Assembly (NCBI GenBank): GCA_937965895.1
Contig: CALCKS010000175.1
Location: 1-25,920 of the forward strand
Direction: 5' to 3'
Source: an uncultured Campylobacter sp.
GTDB lineage: Bacteria; Campylobacterota; Campylobacteria; Campylobacterales; Campylobacteraceae
Length of the DNA stretch: 25,920 bases
Every line of letters starts with the position of its first letter. Position 1 is the first letter of the stretch. This document shows positions 25,804-25,920 of the stretch, one piece after another. The position numbers and the translations under genes are program-made. The notes beneath the pieces were generated by a model. It worked only from the letters and a program-made list of their open reading frames with translations. It ran no database searches and was not told the origin of the DNA.

Positions 25804-25920
25804 AAATTTTACCTCTTAAATTTACCCAAATTTCAAAGTCGGATCAATCTAATAATCAAAAAATATAGCTTGTTGATAAGATTGATACTTGATAGCCGTT
25901 TTTATTTTCGCTAAAGTTTT

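Overview
The window reads as chromosome of a Campylobacter species with a fairly high GC content. The C. rectus / C. showae / C. curvus group fits best, but this is an inference. The support is gene content: a futalosine-pathway MqnA, a selenocysteine formate dehydrogenase with its own selA-selB, and a upp / malic enzyme / gltX / SurA-like block that matches, as I recall it, the C. jejuni Cj1285c-Cj1291c neighbourhood. The DNA is also very rich in AAATTT, especially between genes.

Layout. 1-1836: accB-accC (+), the biotin carrier and biotin carboxylase of fatty-acid synthesis. 1837-2999: about 1.1 kb without a supportable gene. 3000-3793 (-): a barstar-like inhibitor and a membrane-anchored or secreted barnase-like ribonuclease, overlapping. 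4014-7282 (-): gltX, malic enzyme and upp, tightly coupled. 7370-8206 (+): a SurA-like periplasmic chaperone, then two back-to-back hairpin terminators. 8420-8869: C-terminal remnant of a DUF3137 protein. 9128-9676: flavodoxin-fold NAD(P)H oxidoreductase. 10095-10793: mqnA. 11073-12379 (-): a membrane-anchored ankyrin-repeat gene broken by one nonsense codon and one frameshift in a poly-A tract.

12643-25765 is a formate dehydrogenase / selenium locus. A TorD-like chaperone and a multi-cluster ferredoxin run leftward (-). Running rightward (+) are selA, selB, a CPYC thioredoxin-fold periplasmic protein, a small Tat-signal protein, fdhA with an in-frame UGA (Sec) codon and a plausible SECIS hairpin, and fdhB, which ends at a terminator. 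The parts fit together: SelA makes Sec-tRNA, SelB delivers it at the fdhA UGA, the TorD-like protein probably guards the Tat-exported molybdo/tungsto-enzyme, and FdhB passes electrons on. No fdhC lies in the 155 bases after fdhB.

Between the two arms of this locus sits a clearly AT-richer two-gene module (15278-17696): an AAA/ABC-type ATPase and an HNH nuclease. It is a Septu-like (PtuA/PtuB) anti-phage system whose ATPase carries an unusual N-terminal region of about 200 residues before Walker A. It looks horizontally acquired and is the best candidate for a new variant in this window. The barnase/barstar pair is the second most interesting module.
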